Below, in pieces: positions 3,900 to 5,716 of a stretch of 5,716 nt of DNA. The stretch is from contig JAPHSO010000368.1 in the NCBI GenBank assembly GCA_026193675.1, forward strand, positions 1-5,716, given 5' to 3'. The stretch comes from Gammaproteobacteria bacterium (GTDB lineage: Bacteria; Pseudomonadota; Gammaproteobacteria; Thiohalomonadales; Thiohalomonadaceae). Below the pieces are notes generated by a model. The model saw nothing but the letters and a program-made list of their open reading frames with translations, made no database searches and was not told the DNA's origin. The position numbers were made by a program, and so were the translations under genes. Position 1 is the stretch's first letter. Each line of letters opens with the position of its first letter.

Positions 3900-5705
3900 A
3901 TGCTGGAACAACAAAAATCTCAAATCAAACTTCTTATCGCCAAAGGCAAAGAGCAGGGGTATCTAACCTATGCTGAGGTGAACGATCACCTTCCTAGCGA
4001 CATCGTCGAGCCGGAGCAGATTGAAGATATCATCAGCATGATCAACGACATGGGTATCACTGTCTATGAGACAGCCCCAGACGCTGATGAACTATTGATG
4101 GCAGAGAAGAGCACCGATGAGGATGCGGCTGAAGAGGCTGCGGCTGCTTTAGCATCTGTTGAGAGTGAGCTGGGTAGAACAACCGATCCAGTGCGTATGT
4201 ATATGCGTGAAATGGGTACAGTTGATCTGCTGACCCGTGAAGGCGAAATTGCTATCGCCAAGCGAATCGAAGCAGGGATGAAGCAGGTTCTTGCTGCGCT
4301 AGCCGATCATCCTGAGACGATTGCCGAAATGATTCGTCACTTCAGAAAAGTTGAAGAGGGTGATGCCCGTCTACTCGATATGTGTAATGGATTTGTCGAT
4401 CCAAACCAGACGGATGAAGTGCGTAATCCAAACGCGCCAACTGATGAAGATGAAGAGCCAGAAGAGCCACTCGATATCGAAGATGTGCGTCTCAAGATCA
4501 ACAAAATGGAAGAGCTCTACAATAAGGCGATGGCGGCATGTGCCAAGCACAAAGAGGGCAAGGTTAAGAGCCGCCCAGAAAAGCTGCTTGGTGAGATGGC
4601 GGTACTTTTCCTTGAATTTAAACTGACACCCAAGATGATGGATCGCCTTGTTGGTCAGGTGCGCGACTTCATCAGCAAGATTCGTCTTTGTGAGCGTACC
4701 GTGATGACACTCTGCGTTGATGGTGCAGAGATGCCAAGAAAGGACTTCATTACATCGTTCCCCAATAATGAGACCAACATCAACTGGATCGATGAGCAGA
4801 TTTCCTCTAAAAAGGGTTATGCAACCAATCTGAAAGATTGTGCAGATGAGGTGCGTAAGCAACAGACGCGGCTGATCAACATGCAGAACTCCTGTGGAAT
4901 GGATATCACCGAAATTAAAGATATCAATCGTCGTATGTCGATTGGTGAGGCAAAGGCACGTCGTGCCAAGAAAGAGATGGTTGAGGCGAACCTGCGTCTA
5001 GTTATCTCAATTGCCAAAAAGTACACCAACCGTGGTCTGCAGTTCCTTGATCTGATTCAAGAGGGCAACATCGGTCTAATGAAGGCGGTTGATAAGTTTG
5101 AGTATCGTCGTGGTTATAAATTCTCAACCTATGCAACATGGTGGATTCGTCAGGCGATCACCCGCTCAATTGCAGACCAGGCACGTACCATTCGTATCCC
5201 TGTGCATATGATTGAGACCATCAACAAACTCAACCGTATCTCACGTCAGATGCTACAAGAGATGGGCCGTGAGGCAACTCCTGAAGAGCTTGCAGAGCGT
5301 ATGGAGATGCCAGAGGATAAGGTTCGTAAAGTTCTGAAGATAGCTAAAGAGCCCATCTCAATGGAGACACCAATCGGTGATGACGAAGATTCACATCTTG
5401 GTGACTTTATTGAAGATAACAATGCACTATCACCAGTTGAGTCGGCCACCATTGAGGGCCTTAAAGAGGCGACTCAAGAGGTGCTAGAAGGTTTGACCGC
5501 TCGTGAGTCTAAAGTACTACGTATGCGCTTCGGTATCGACATGAATACCGACCATACTCTTGAAGAGGTGGGTAAACAGTTTGATGTGACCCGTGAACGT
5601 ATTCGTCAAATCGAGGCCAAGGCGCTCCGTAAACTGCGTCACCCAAGTCGCTCAGAGCAACTGCAAAGCTTTCTCGACTCTTCAGAAGCTCCCGGCTCTA
5701 GCTAA
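3900..5705 (+). CDS. rpoD: RNA polymerase primary sigma factor RpoD (sigma-70)
   Basis: This is the housekeeping sigma factor that directs RNA polymerase core to -10/-35 promoters. The product from the ATG at 3900 is 601 residues (E. coli 613). Regions in order: 1.1 at about 1-55 (SQIKLLIAKGKEQGYLTYAEVNDHLP); 1.2 at 95-127 (DPVRMYMREMGTVDLLTREGEIAIAKRIE); a non-conserved region at about 130-350 with an acidic patch at 181-190; region 2 at about 359-437, with the core-binding DLIQEGNIGLMKAVDKFEY and the -10 melting and recognition segment GYKFSTYATWWIRQAITR; region 3 from about 438 to 515; region 4.1 LTARESKVLRMRFGI; and the -35-binding helix-turn-helix TLEEVGKQFDVTRERIRQIEAKALRKL (553-579). 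The C-terminus carries about seven residues (SSEAPGSS) beyond the FLD where the E. coli protein nearly ends. The frame is open further upstream to a TTG at 3798, but that stretch overlaps the promoter and lacks similarity, whereas MLEQQKSQIKLL resembles the E. coli start. Codon use is CGT-rich with one ATA, fitting high expression. Confidence 0.99.
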   Translation: MLEQQKSQIKLLIAKGKEQGYLTYAEVNDHLPSDIVEPEQIEDIISMINDMGITVYETAPDADELLMAEKSTDEDAAEEAAAALASVESELGRTTDPVRMYMREMGTVDLLTREGEIAIAKRIEAGMKQVLAALADHPETIAEMIRHFRKVEEGDARLLDMCNGFVDPNQTDEVRNPNAPTDEDEEPEEPLDIEDVRLKINKMEELYNKAMAACAKHKEGKVKSRPEKLLGEMAVLFLEFKLTPKMMDRLVGQVRDFISKIRLCERTVMTLCVDGAEMPRKDFITSFPNNETNINWIDEQISSKKGYATNLKDCADEVRKQQTRLINMQNSCGMDITEIKDINRRMSIGEAKARRAKKEMVEANLRLVISIAKKYTNRGLQFLDLIQEGNIGLMKAVDKFEYRRGYKFSTYATWWIRQAITRSIADQARTIRIPVHMIETINKLNRISRQMLQEMGREATPEELAERMEMPEDKVRKVLKIAKEPISMETPIGDDEDSHLGDFIEDNNALSPVESATIEGLKEATQEVLEGLTARESKVLRMRFGIDMNTDHTLEEVGKQFDVTRERIRQIEAKALRKLRHPSRSEQLQSFLDSSEAPGSS

Positions 5706-5716
5706 TCACAGATCAT

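Noticed and set aside
4371..4862. Long open frame of 163 codons on the minus strand inside rpoD
   Set aside because: It is entirely antisense to the rpoD non-conserved region, has no family features or ribosome binding site, and arises from codon bias of the real gene.
5703..5716. Possible terminator or tRNA after rpoD
   Set aside because: Only 11 bases follow the stop codon before the window ends, so nothing can be judged.

Overview
The window looks like a piece of a gammaproteobacterial chromosome of roughly balanced GC content. The evidence is a 71-residue S21 with the KRSCEKAG core, a primase with a CHC2 zinc finger and TOPRIM core that begin as in E. coli, and an E. coli-type primary sigma factor of 601 residues that keeps the large non-conserved region between regions 1.2 and 2. 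Genus cannot be read from the window; a sulfur-oxidiser or symbiont-type lineage would be a guess. All genes lie on the + strand. I see no mobile element, CRISPR array, tRNA, rRNA or foreign gene.

Layout: (1) 1-1058 is the end of a twin-arginine translocation operon, with the tail of tatB and then a complete tatC, coupled by a 4-base ATGA overlap. (2) 1059-1213 is a control region. It holds a GC-rich inverted repeat followed by T's (candidate terminator), a sigma-70 -10 hexamer in the loop of that same repeat (candidate rpsU promoter), and a leader stem-loop. (3) 1214-5705 is the macromolecular synthesis operon: rpsU (ribosomal protein S21), yqeY (GatB/YqeY domain protein), dnaG (primase) and rpoD (sigma-70). 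It links translation, replication initiation and transcription.

The genes are conserved and ordinary; I do not find a new defence or metabolic system. The interest lies in operon control. A good sigma-32-type heat-shock promoter match sits inside the 3' part of dnaG, where E. coli also carries an internal heat-shock promoter for rpoD. An extended -10 promoter precedes rpoD, and its 11-bp core is repeated exactly inside dnaG next to the heat-shock motif. The rpoD leader has two mutually exclusive hairpins. The yqeY-dnaG spacer has an imperfect stem-loop at a place comparable to the E. coli rpsU-dnaG terminator/processing region. dnaG has a poor ribosome-binding site and is rich in rare-type codons, as expected for a gene kept low between two highly expressed neighbours. 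The position of tatBC directly upstream of rpsU, where tsaD is often found divergently, is the main departure from the usual neighbourhood.
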